Part shown: in pieces, positions 1 through 6,929 of the stretch
How positions within the stretch are numbered: position 1 is the first letter of the stretch
Layout of the letters: every line of letters begins with the position of its first letter
Source: Fidelibacterota bacterium
GTDB taxonomy: Bacteria > Fidelibacterota > UBA2242
Length of the DNA: 8,706 nt
Reading direction: 5' to 3'
Assembly (NCBI GenBank): GCA_030655795.1
Contig: JAUSPJ010000057.1
Span: forward strand, 1 to 8,706
Translations under genes and position numbers: made by a program
The notes under the pieces: generated by a model
What the model was told of the DNA's origin: nothing
Database searches by the model: none
The model's input: the letters and a program-made list of their open reading frames with translations, nothing else

Positions 1-763
1 CCATCCATTCCGGCTGGAAACCGGTCTGGAAATAGTAAACCGTATTGCCCTGACCTTCATCGTTGGAACTAAGGTCAAATGCAAAGTAGTCATCTTCATT
101 AATTTCTGCAGGCGGTGCATTTGTAAACACCACATCGGTATTGGTCGTTTCCAATACAAATGACCATTCGATCGCCGAGGAAGAATCATCCCGGGCTCTG
201 ACCGTAACCGTCTGAAATCCCACATTGCTATTGTCGGGTGATCCGCTGATGGAGCCGGTTGAGGAGTTCACATACACATTTTCGCCGCGGGTAATGGAAT
301 AGGCAATGTGATCGCCATGGGGCAGATCATCATCATTCGCCGTCACGGTAATATCCAGCTCGCTGTCTTCCGCTACTGAAACCGTGTCCTCGGTGGTGTT
401 TACCCAGAACGGCGGGTCATTCAGATTCTGGACATGCAGAAAAAAGTCCATAAAATCCGTCAGACTGCCATCAGTAACTGAAACCTGAATTTTATGTGTA
501 CCGACGTCGTCATTATCCGGAGTCCAGGTTATTCTACCTGATGTAGCATTTATTGTCATACCCTCCGGAGCGGTCGCGGCAAATGCGAAGGTGAAAGGAT
601 CGCCGTCATCATCGGCGGCGCTCAGCCAGGTGCTCCAGTAGGCATCTTCAGTCAGATTTGTATCCTCAACCGCGGCGGTAAAATAGGGCGCTGTGTTTGC
701 AAATACACTCACAAAACTGAATAAACAGATTAAAAATACTATTATTTTCCGGTTCCGCCGCAT
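1..763 (-). CDS. Secreted protein with tandem cadherin/He_PIG-like Ig domains (3' part outside window)
   Basis: An open minus-strand frame runs from ATG at 763-761 to the left edge without a stop: 254 complete codons, C-terminus missing. Residues 1-22 form a signal peptide (basic MRRNRK, hydrophobic core, probable cleavage after VFA). Three Ig-like repeats follow, at about 24-115, 117-207 and 214 to the edge. Each has the cadherin-like/He_PIG pattern: an N-terminal APYF or DPPFW strand, an E-D pair, a D/N-rich turn (ADDDGDPF, ANDDDLPHGD), a T/S-S-G-x-I turn with W.PDN or SGSPDN, and a terminal T/V-x-V-x-x-x-D strand. Such domains occur in large extracellular adhesins and surface enzymes, often calcium-dependent. 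An in-frame TAA lies upstream (about 800) with no other ATG, GTG or TTG between, which fixes the start, but no good Shine-Dalgarno is visible. The missing part may hold more repeats, an enzyme or a sorting domain. Ligand unknown. Confidence 0.85.
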   Translation of the reverse strand, partial: MRRNRKIIVFLICLFSFVSVFANTAPYFTAAVEDTNLTEDAYWSTWLSAADDDGDPFTFAFAATAPEGMTINATSGRITWTPDNDDVGTHKIQVSVTDGSLTDFMDFFLHVQNLNDPPFWVNTTEDTVSVAEDSELDITVTANDDDLPHGDHIAYSITRGENVYVNSSTGSISGSPDNSNVGFQTVTVRARDDSSSAIEWSFVLETTNTDVVFTNAPPAEINEDDYFAFDLSSNDEGQGNTVYYFQTGFQPEWM

Positions 764-899
764 GGTTCTGAAAATTGTCCCTTTATCGGAAATATATCGA
801 CTGTTTTATCAATTTATCTTTGATTGATCCTCTCCATTTTTAATCGTTGCATTTATTACGAATTTAGATAAATTGAAGCATCTTTCACCGTGACCGGCG
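764..899. other. Intergenic region between the TPR gene and the Ig-repeat gene
   Basis: This 136-nt AT-rich stretch is the only real gap in the window and probably separates two transcription units. The best dyad is ATCAAT/ATTGAT at 808-813 and 823-828, a 6-bp AT-rich stem with a 9-nt loop and no U-run, too weak to call a terminator. Reading toward the downstream gene, TATATTTC at about 789-796 resembles the Bacteroidota -7 element TAnnTTTG, but no correctly spaced upstream partner is obvious. A promoter for the 763-1 gene is expected here but cannot be placed confidently. Confidence 0.4.
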
Positions 900-2444
900 T
901 CATCGAACGGAATGAATCTGCCGCAGCCAGAAATCGGCCTGTTTACCCGTAGCTATACCGTTAAGAGCATGGGTAAAATATTTTCTGGCCTCGTCGATCT
1001 CCCCCAGGTAATAATAAAACTTACCGATTTCTAAAACCGTTTTCATGTCCGCCGGATTAAGTCTGATCAGCCGTGAATAATAACTCAGGGCATCATTATA
1101 ATTGGAATCCTTCGCATGGATCTGCCCGAGATCGTCCAGCGCCGCCATCATCCAGCTGTAGGCTTCAGGATTGATTTCCCGGGCTTTTCGAAAATAATCC
1201 AGGGCGCTGCGGTGATCGCCGGATTCCCGGGCAAGCAGACATTTAATATAATAAATTTTAGGAATCCATTCCTGCTTGATCTTCGTTCCTGCCTGGGAAT
1301 TATCGATTCTCTGAAACTCCGCCAACGCTTCATCCCATTGCTTCAGGAAGTATCGTGATTTGGCGATATGGGATATCAGTGTGATACGGTCTGAATATAC
1401 ATCAGCCACCTGTTGAAAAAAGAGAATACACGATTGATAATCACCGGTCTCATAGAGTGCTTTTGCGAGTTCCACATAGCTTTTTACAAACAGGGGATCG
1501 TGAACCAGACTTTTTTGATAATAGGTCACCGCTTGGCCATAATTATCATTCGCTTCACAGATTCGGGCTAATCCATAGTAAATTTCACCGCTCAGTTCCG
1601 ATTGCCGTAGCACCAGACGCTGAAATATCTCCCTGGCTGAATCCAGCTGTCCCTGCTGAAAAAACGCAAATCCTTTGGCGGCATCCGCGCCCGGAAATTC
1701 CGGCTGCAGAAAATGACTCCGGTAAAAATCAATTTCTGCAACTGTATTGGCATTCGTTTGTTGATATATCCGCCCTTTATAATAGGAGGCCACTGATAAC
1801 TCCCGGTTTCCACCTGTTACACCGGAAAGTATTTCCAGCGCACGTTGATAATCACCGGTTTTATAGAGAAATTTTCCATACTCCAGAAAATTGATATCTT
1901 TTACTTTTCGGGAACGAACAACCTTCTCAAAACTCTTCCGGGCGTCACTGTACCGTCCCATTACTGCCAGTCGTTGGGCATAATGGAACAGGGAATCGTC
2001 AACAACAGCTTCCGGCGCCGGTCCCTTTGACTGTCCGGCCTTGGACCTGTAACTGATCAATGTGTCTAAAATATCCGGCGTGATCGGCAGATAATAAGCC
2101 GCCATCGCACCGTGATGATAGCCGGGCTTTTCTTCCTGGTCATCTTTGGGTTTGGTCGTTCCTTTGGCTGAATTCATCTGCAGCTCGGTCCAGCTGGTGA
2201 TTTTCTTTTTATAAAAATCACGCTCTTTCTGAAGATTCATGATCTGCTGCAGAAGAGCCTGGTTTTTCTGCTCAACCTGATTCATATCCAATGGCGCCGC
2301 CGGTGTAGCTGATGAGCGCACAGGCGTTGTGGTTGTGGGTCGCCGTCGTTGAGCGTTGACAGGGATTGATAAAACCTGTATTAATACGGCTGTAATTAGG
2401 AAAAATATGGAAAGTTGCAGTTTTCTATTCATAGGATTTCTCAT
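900..2444 (-). CDS. Exported coiled-coil and multi-TPR protein
   Basis: 514 residues. Residues 1-32 look like a Sec signal peptide ending VNAQ; there is no lipobox cysteine, so a soluble periplasmic or peripherally attached protein is more likely than a lipoprotein. A basic RRRP and Thr/Pro/Ala-rich linker (33-52) leads to a coiled coil at about 54-90 (MNQVEQKNQALLQQI region). From about 150 to 500 there are nine or ten tetratricopeptide repeats, with clear helix pairs at 156-178, 187-207, 253-278, 287-315, 321-345, 396-425 and 434-462, and recurring G-x-Y-x-x-A, Y-x-x-S/A-L and N-P signatures. Signal, coiled coil then TPR recalls CpoB/YbgF, but with far more repeats; the T9SS protein PorW/SprE is also an exported TPR protein. 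Role inferred: periplasmic scaffold for the operon's outer-membrane barrel. The start is 5 nt after the barrel gene's stop; Met5 (2432-2430) is an alternative start. Stop is TGA at 902-900. Confidence 0.9.
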   Translation of the reverse strand: MRNPMNRKLQLSIFFLITAVLIQVLSIPVNAQRRRPTTTTPVRSSATPAAPLDMNQVEQKNQALLQQIMNLQKERDFYKKKITSWTELQMNSAKGTTKPKDDQEEKPGYHHGAMAAYYLPITPDILDTLISYRSKAGQSKGPAPEAVVDDSLFHYAQRLAVMGRYSDARKSFEKVVRSRKVKDINFLEYGKFLYKTGDYQRALEILSGVTGGNRELSVASYYKGRIYQQTNANTVAEIDFYRSHFLQPEFPGADAAKGFAFFQQGQLDSAREIFQRLVLRQSELSGEIYYGLARICEANDNYGQAVTYYQKSLVHDPLFVKSYVELAKALYETGDYQSCILFFQQVADVYSDRITLISHIAKSRYFLKQWDEALAEFQRIDNSQAGTKIKQEWIPKIYYIKCLLARESGDHRSALDYFRKAREINPEAYSWMMAALDDLGQIHAKDSNYNDALSYYSRLIRLNPADMKTVLEIGKFYYYLGEIDEARKYFTHALNGIATGKQADFWLRQIHSVR

Positions 2445-2449
2445 ACTAA

Positions 2450-3640
2450 TTACTCCAGAAACCTCACCTGGTCCATGCTCAGTGTAATCGGATCAGAACC
2501 CGGCAGAGCGAGTAAGCGTACGGTGATTGTATTATCATTCGGATTCTGGCTGATGACTTCAGCCCGTTCATTGGCAAGCGGCCCATCGGTTATCAGGACG
2601 ATGTTTTTAGTTTCGGTACTGACCGGCGCCGGCTGTTGAACCGGTGGTGGTAATGCCGCCGGAATCACAGACGGTTCATATGTCTCTTCGGACTGTTTGC
2701 CAAAACGCCAACTCAATGTAAAGAATGTCCGCGAGGTATTGCCGAAATTTTCAGGCGCGATAGCCACATCAAACTTAAAACCGGCAACCTGTAATCCGGC
2801 GCCATAGCTGATACCTCGATCCGAATAACCACCACGAATCAGAACCATGTCGCGGATAATATATTCAGCGCCCGCCTGATAGCCCAAAAAGTCACCGCCC
2901 TGCACGTGCAAATCCGTTGCAACCAGTAAATTCGGTATGTTGAACAAATCAAAATAACTGATGCCGACGCCAACCTGAGTTGGGATGGTCTCTTTCAGTT
3001 TGCTGGAGGTGTTCCATTTCAGTGAAGAATTCAAATTCCTAAAAACAGCCCCAAGAGTAATGCGGTCGCCAATATAAATTGCGGAACCAATATCAACGGA
3101 AACACCTTTCGCTGAATACCCGGCCAGGCTGTGATAGAGATATTTTCCCGTCAATCCCAGAGAAAAATTATCACCAATCGTCTTACTGTAACTGAGCATC
3201 AAGGCGCTCTGCAAATCGGAAAAATTCTGAGTCACATAACCGTCCTGGTCCCGCCCTTCGATGTTATCGATGGACAATTGCGCCCAGGCCAGGCCAACAC
3301 TGCCCCAGGAATTCAGCGGATAACTAAATGCCATATCATAATAATTCCGGTCATATCCCATCTTTGCCAAAGTCGCATTAAAATGCCCGTCATATCCCAC
3401 CGGGGACTCCTGGAGGAGCAGCATTCCAATCATACCGGGATTTGCAAAAATCGTCGAGGCGTCTTCGGAGCATGCAATCGCCACTCCGCCCATACCAAAG
3501 GCTCTTGAACTGTTATTCAGGCTGAGATAGCTGCCCGCATAACCGCCACTCTGCGCATAAATAGTTCCGGCCATCAACCAGACGAGAAACAGAGCATATA
3601 CTATTTTTAGATGCTTATCTAAGAACCGCCACTTTTCCAA
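2450..3640 (-). CDS. PorV/PorQ-like outer-membrane beta-barrel with C-terminal NusG-KOW-like domain
   Basis: 396 residues. The signal peptide (about 1-30) ends in GTIYAQ. The motif that follows (about 45-72: SSRAFGMGGVAIA, then EDASTIFANPG) matches the first strand and turn typical of the PorV/PorQ branch of FadL-like barrels. The body to about residue 317 alternates short aromatic/glycine-rich strands and ends with a classic closing strand, FFTLSWRFG. In T9SS, PorV binds sorting-domain cargo and hands it to the surface machinery; here three sorting-domain proteins are encoded directly upstream. Unusually, the chain continues: a Pro-rich linker (318-345) and a compact 51-residue domain (346-396) with ITDGPLANERAEV and ITLSMDQV, which read like the KOW domain of NusG. 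The start is TTG with AAGGAG nine bases upstream; the first ATG (residue 23) would destroy the signal peptide. The first 26 nt overlap the preceding gene. Shuttle role inferred from family and context. Confidence 0.88.
   Translation of the reverse strand: MEKWRFLDKHLKIVYALFLVWLMAGTIYAQSGGYAGSYLSLNNSSRAFGMGGVAIACSEDASTIFANPGMIGMLLLQESPVGYDGHFNATLAKMGYDRNYYDMAFSYPLNSWGSVGLAWAQLSIDNIEGRDQDGYVTQNFSDLQSALMLSYSKTIGDNFSLGLTGKYLYHSLAGYSAKGVSVDIGSAIYIGDRITLGAVFRNLNSSLKWNTSSKLKETIPTQVGVGISYFDLFNIPNLLVATDLHVQGGDFLGYQAGAEYIIRDMVLIRGGYSDRGISYGAGLQVAGFKFDVAIAPENFGNTSRTFFTLSWRFGKQSEETYEPSVIPAALPPPVQQPAPVSTETKNIVLITDGPLANERAEVISQNPNDNTITVRLLALPGSDPITLSMDQVRFLE
2453..2605 (-). other. NusG-KOW-like (SH3-like) C-terminal domain of the barrel protein
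   Basis: Residues 346-396 of the barrel protein. NusG C-terminal domains read approximately V-x-V-x-x-GP-F-A-N/D-F-x-G-x-V, a variable turn, V-x-V-x-I-F-G-R-x-T-P-V-E-L-x-F-x-Q-V. Here the order is I-V-L-I-T-D-G-P-L-A-N, E-V, a N-rich turn, I-T-V-R-L-L, a P-G-S-D-P turn, I-T-L-S-M-D-Q-V. The core GP-x-AN, the G-x-x-P turn and the final Q-V are kept, while the usual KOW glycine is Ala360. The fold call is inference from pattern. Placement after a complete barrel and a Pro-rich linker would put it in the periplasm, so transcriptional antitermination is not implied. Confidence 0.6.
2606..2689 (-). other. Proline-rich linker between barrel and KOW-like domain
   Basis: Residues 318-345, 28 residues with seven prolines, including a PPP run, plus Ala, Val, Gln and Thr. 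It starts just after the putative last membrane strand. Low-complexity Pro/Ala/Gln linkers of this type commonly bridge an outer-membrane domain to a periplasmic binding domain, which supports treating 346-396 as a separate module. Confidence 0.7.
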
Positions 3641-4718
3641 TTTTTTGATCTCCTTGACTGGTCTTCACCACAAAATAATAAACACCATTCGCTACAATTT
3701 CATTGTCTCCGTTACGACCGTTCCAGCGCATGGTTTTTGTCGGTTTGTTTGCGGGGACCTCTTCCGCTTTATACAAATCGATTACATGATTGCCGACTGC
3801 ATCATAGAGTATGATATCAACAAAAGTATTATTGGTAAACAGAATATTGAATGTCGTCCCGCTGCCGTCATCGGGGTTGAAGGGATTGGGATAGGTAAAG
3901 ACATATTCCCCCTTGGGTACTCCCTTGAGAAACATGGGACTTGAATAGTTCGGAATCTCATCATACGCAAAGGCCGTATAATAATAAACCGTGTTGTCTA
4001 CCAGATTGTCTTCAGTAAAAATCTCATCGGTCCCGTCATATACAACCGTTTCCGTCGTATCGACAGTCTGAATAAATGTGTCTGTGCTGCGGAGAATTAT
4101 GGTTCCTTCGAAATCCTCATCGTTGGGGTCACGCCAATGCAGCTTTAAGCGTCCCGGGCCGTCTTCCTGAACCTTGAAATCGGAAATCGGATTGGGCGGA
4201 AAGGTGTCTGTCGGTGATATAATGGTTTCCAGTGAGTCCCATGTCCCGCTGAAATAGCTCAGGTTGGGGTGGACAAATTTCAGCGAATCCAGCGTGAAAA
4301 CCGCCCGCCCGCTGTCAATGGCCACAAAGGACACATTAAAAAATGTTCCCGGCGCCGATACAAACCGGCCGGCGCCCAGCAGCACCGCTACCATATACAC
4401 CATGCTGTCCGAAGTACTGCTGTCGGTTTCTATGCTTTCAGGATGAATGTCCCAGAAAACCGCTCCCTGAAACAGACTACCCGGAGTACCCTCAAGAAAC
4501 CGGACTTTCTGCTCATCATAATTCAGCCGGATAAATACTGTCCGCATTGAGTCGCCTTGTGAAGCTCCCAGTGTAACCGTAAAGGTATCTGTCTCGCTGA
4601 CTTCATCGCTGCTCATTCGCATGGTAACATGGGGATTGGTCAGTGCTAATGACAATGACCCTGCTGATAGTAGTGTTAAAATTATGATAAGCGTTTTTTT
4701 CATATGGTTATCCGGCAT
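3615..4718 (-). CDS. Secreted cohesin-like/fibronectin III protein with T9SS-type C-terminal domain
   Basis: 367 residues. The signal peptide is MKKTLIIILTLLSAGSLSLA, best started at Met6 (4703-4701, with GGAT upstream) rather than the first ATG at 4718. Residues about 28-166 read as a cohesin-like beta-sandwich: S-E-T-D-T-F-T-V-T-L, then F-I-R-L-N-Y-D-E-Q-K-V-R-F-L-E and later G-T-F-F-N-V-S-F-V-A, the usual cohesin order (spacer, Y/F-D-x-x-x-L strand, late F-x-V strand). Residues 173-267 are a fibronectin III domain (P-P-N-P-I-S-D-F, L-K-L-H-W, V-Y-Y-Y-T-A-F-A-Y-D). Residues 272-367 are a FlgD-Ig-like/T9SS-type sorting domain (YPNPFNP, ILYDAVGN, MRWNGRNG, GVYYFVV, KVAVLR end). In known systems this C-terminus directs transport across the outer membrane to the cell surface. 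It starts 4 nt after the B stop and ends overlapping the barrel gene by 26 nt, suggesting coupled expression. No catalytic motif seen: structural or binding role inferred. Confidence 0.88.
   Translation of the reverse strand: MPDNHMKKTLIIILTLLSAGSLSLALTNPHVTMRMSSDEVSETDTFTVTLGASQGDSMRTVFIRLNYDEQKVRFLEGTPGSLFQGAVFWDIHPESIETDSSTSDSMVYMVAVLLGAGRFVSAPGTFFNVSFVAIDSGRAVFTLDSLKFVHPNLSYFSGTWDSLETIISPTDTFPPNPISDFKVQEDGPGRLKLHWRDPNDEDFEGTIILRSTDTFIQTVDTTETVVYDGTDEIFTEDNLVDNTVYYYTAFAYDEIPNYSSPMFLKGVPKGEYVFTYPNPFNPDDGSGTTFNILFTNNTFVDIILYDAVGNHVIDLYKAEEVPANKPTKTMRWNGRNGDNEIVANGVYYFVVKTSQGDQKIGKVAVLR
3650..3655 (-). promoter_or_regulatory. Shine-Dalgarno AAGGAG that decides the TTG start of the barrel gene
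   Basis: Reading the minus strand, AAGGAG is followed by nine bases (ATCAAAAAA) and then TTG at 3640-3638. This is the only strong, well-spaced Shine-Dalgarno among the window's gene starts. It lies inside the last codons of the preceding gene (S-Q-G-D-Q-K), so part of the match may be forced by that protein. It still supports TTG over the distant ATG at residue 23. Confidence 0.6.
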
Positions 4719-4722
4719 TTGA

Positions 4723-6915
4723 TTATCTCAACAACATTATTTTCCTGATTTTTCCCACTCCCGAACCTCTCAAAACCAGGAAATACATACCACTTGCCAC
4801 CGCCTGACCGTTTTGATAGCAGCCGTTCCAATGGAATTGATACGAACCGGCGTGATGGAAACGATTCTCCAGAGTGCTTATACAGTTACCACGGATATCA
4901 ACGATCATCACGCGGTAATTTCCTGCTTTGGATTCGGGAATATTATATGAAATCCGCGTCTCCCCATTGAACGGATTCGGATAATTTTCTAAAATTAAAA
5001 AGTCTTTCGCGACGACTGTTTCCACATCGGGAACGACGAACGTGCTTAATGATCTGCAGTTGCTGTCCCGAATATCAACTTCCGCGATCTCAGGTAATGA
5101 TGGATTCGGACAAAGTTTGGTCAGTCGAATTTCAGCAAATTCACCCTCTCCATTCAACGACTTCCCCAGCGATACAAAGTTCAGGTCAATAATTCCCTTT
5201 TCAGCCAAGGCTTCCGGCGCCAGCAGCAATTGATTCTCATTGACGTTTTTAACCCATTCACCGGTTTCAATTGATTCAAATCGAAGTATCTGGGAATCGA
5301 AATTCAGTCGCAGATGAGCCGCTTGCAAATCGTTCACATTTTTCATATTTATCCGGATCAATAAATTGCTGGATAACTCTTCAGAAGTCATTTGAATTTT
5401 AAGTGATTCCCTGTTCTGTGCGACGATTTTCTGATTGAATGCACCATCATAGGTCCGGCGATAATTGGTTCCCAGCACCATCAGATCGTAAAAATTCGTA
5501 GTATCATCGGGACTATATTGAGACGGAGATACCGATTCGGAAGATCCGATATCAAAACGTTTATACCAGCGGCTGCTGGCGGGATTTAACCAGAAATAGT
5601 CGGAAAAAAGAGAGATATCTTCCCATGTCACCTGCCCGTCACATATCCCGGCAGCGCTGATCTGGTCGCCGCCGCTGAACGTGTAATCCCCGAGAATATA
5701 TTTCGCCCAGGCATCAAAGCGATCACTGTTACCACCTGATTCCACATTCGCATAATTTTGCAGATGCTGATAGGCATGATACTGAACTCCCCAGCGATCA
5801 CGTATATCAATATTCCGGATGAAAATCGGTGATATTCCGGGGCCTATGACATTGAATTTCAGACGGATTACACTACTTGAATCGATGGCTCTGTACTTAT
5901 TATTCACCAACTCACTACCGCCAATTTCAGCGCTGTATTGAAAAATAGAATATTCAGGATGGTTTTCATCATATAATTCAACCTGCGTTACCGACGTATC
6001 CACGTAATACCAGTCGTCCTCATTCCATACATCGCCATACTCAGCAGATTCGAACTCCAGAATCCGGTTATCAAATCCAAATTGAAAAGATGTTGATTTA
6101 ATGCTTAATTCAATACTGTCGTTGGTTACCGGCAAGAAAATATCCGCATAGAAAGACAGATCATCGATCCGCTGAATTTTACTGGCGGCAGTGCCGTTGA
6201 TAGACCGGAATGTCGGGTAAAACATATTCAGATTTGAACTGTCATTTTCTGCAGATGTGGCCAACTCGTTTCGAATTGTCACTGGCAGGTTGAGCGCCTG
6301 ATAACCAAATTCTACAACCGCAAGAGGTTGTTTAACATCATTCGAACCCGCTGGGGTAACATTAAAATCTCCAGTAAATACTTTTATGCTGAACCACTTC
6401 CCATACGGACCAGCCCCTGTTGTATCAATTTCAAGATTTTCAGGATCGTCATCCCGCCAGTCATGGACAATTGCCACAACAAACAGCATCCGGTTATCTG
6501 CCAGCAACAACGAATCTCCGCCAAAATTAAAACTGATCGAATTCACACTGTCGGACTGATCCGGAATCGTAATTGCCAGCCCGCCGCTAATCAGTGAATC
6601 GTCCGCCCCGAAGCTCCGGTTTCCGCGATCCATATACAGTTGAAGTTCATCCACAAACCAGCCAGTAGTGCTATTGGTGATTGGCCATAAACGAAAACCC
6701 TTTAAATAATAACTTTTAGGGTCAGCCGGATTATCTGTGGAAAACGTAAAACTTGCAATCGCCATCGTATCGCCGGATGCCAGGTGACGCCACTGGGTAG
6801 TAACATTATTCAAAGCATACTGAAAATTCCAGCCGTATTGGGCCTGCGACTCCACAAAAAAGCATAGAACGCTCATCAGAAAAAGTGCTTTATATCCTGA
6901 ACGGTGTTTCTGCAA
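4723..6915 (-). CDS. Secreted modular protein B: cohesin-like/dockerin-like/cohesin-like with T9SS-type C-terminus
   Basis: 730 residues, complete. Signal peptide 1-26 (cut near ESQAQ). Residues 27-200 form a beta-rich domain holding LYMDRGNRSFGADDSL, an Asp/Asn-rich turn like the LYxDxNxNGxxDxxD motif of bacterial stalk proteins. Residues 250-384 are cohesin-like 1 (SFQFGFDNRILEFES, late LKFNVIGPG, NIDIRDRWG). Residues 407-488 are a dockerin-like pair: CDGQVTWEDISLFSDYFW and PDDTTNFYDLMVLGTNY. Residues 505-625 are cohesin-like 2 (AAHLRLNFDSQILRFES, GEFAEIRLTK, EVDIRDSNC). Residues 640-730 are the sorting domain (YPNPFNGETRISY, HWNGCYQNG, SGMYFLVLRG, KIMLLR). The start is TTG at 6915: in-frame TAA lies upstream, the first ATG is residue 14 and would lose the charged signal-peptide end. 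GGAGA abuts the TTG, too close for an ideal Shine-Dalgarno. 14 nt after A, 4 nt before C. No enzyme motif seen. Confidence 0.88.
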   Translation of the reverse strand: MQKHRSGYKALFLMSVLCFFVESQAQYGWNFQYALNNVTTQWRHLASGDTMAIASFTFSTDNPADPKSYYLKGFRLWPITNSTTGWFVDELQLYMDRGNRSFGADDSLISGGLAITIPDQSDSVNSISFNFGGDSLLLADNRMLFVVAIVHDWRDDDPENLEIDTTGAGPYGKWFSIKVFTGDFNVTPAGSNDVKQPLAVVEFGYQALNLPVTIRNELATSAENDSSNLNMFYPTFRSINGTAASKIQRIDDLSFYADIFLPVTNDSIELSIKSTSFQFGFDNRILEFESAEYGDVWNEDDWYYVDTSVTQVELYDENHPEYSIFQYSAEIGGSELVNNKYRAIDSSSVIRLKFNVIGPGISPIFIRNIDIRDRWGVQYHAYQHLQNYANVESGGNSDRFDAWAKYILGDYTFSGGDQISAAGICDGQVTWEDISLFSDYFWLNPASSRWYKRFDIGSSESVSPSQYSPDDTTNFYDLMVLGTNYRRTYDGAFNQKIVAQNRESLKIQMTSEELSSNLLIRINMKNVNDLQAAHLRLNFDSQILRFESIETGEWVKNVNENQLLLAPEALAEKGIIDLNFVSLGKSLNGEGEFAEIRLTKLCPNPSLPEIAEVDIRDSNCRSLSTFVVPDVETVVAKDFLILENYPNPFNGETRISYNIPESKAGNYRVMIVDIRGNCISTLENRFHHAGSYQFHWNGCYQNGQAVASGMYFLVLRGSGVGKIRKIMLLR
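5452..5697 (-). other. Dockerin-like EF-hand pair in protein B
   Basis: Residues 407-488 of protein B. Dockerin loops read D-x-N-x-D-G-x-V/I-x-x-x-D-hydrophobic. The first half keeps D426, G427, V429 and D433 (CDGQVTWED) but has Ala422 and Gly424 where the first two calcium ligands belong. The second half (RFDIG, then PDDTTNFYDLMVLGTNY) resembles the second half of dockerins in related genomes, with D-F-x-D-L-M and a terminal N-Y. It sits between two cohesin-like domains. Calcium binding by the first loop is doubtful. Confidence 0.6.
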
Positions 6916-6929
6916 TCTCCAAATCCGTT

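Noticed and set aside
808..828. Hairpin ATCAAT/ATTGAT as operon terminator
   Set aside because: Only six A/T-dominated base pairs, no GC clamp and no U-run on the transcribed side.
1457..1894. Plus-strand ORF of 145 codons
   Set aside because: Antisense to clear TPR repeats; the translation is low in coherent structure and rich in His/Pro/Arg as expected for a shadow frame.
2453..2605. True NusG-family antitermination factor
   Set aside because: Only the KOW-like half is present, without the NGN domain, and it is attached to a signal-peptide-bearing outer-membrane barrel, so a role in transcription is not supported.
3131..3508. Plus-strand ORF of 125 codons
   Set aside because: Antisense to the PorV-like barrel core including its diagnostic FANPG region; no domain, no ribosome binding site.
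3638..3650. Possible programmed frameshift at the CAAAAAATTG run joining C to the barrel
   Set aside because: The barrel frame is +1 relative to C, not -1 as an A6 slip would give, and both proteins have complete ends (sorting tail KVAVLR and signal peptide). Overlapping reinitiation explains it better.
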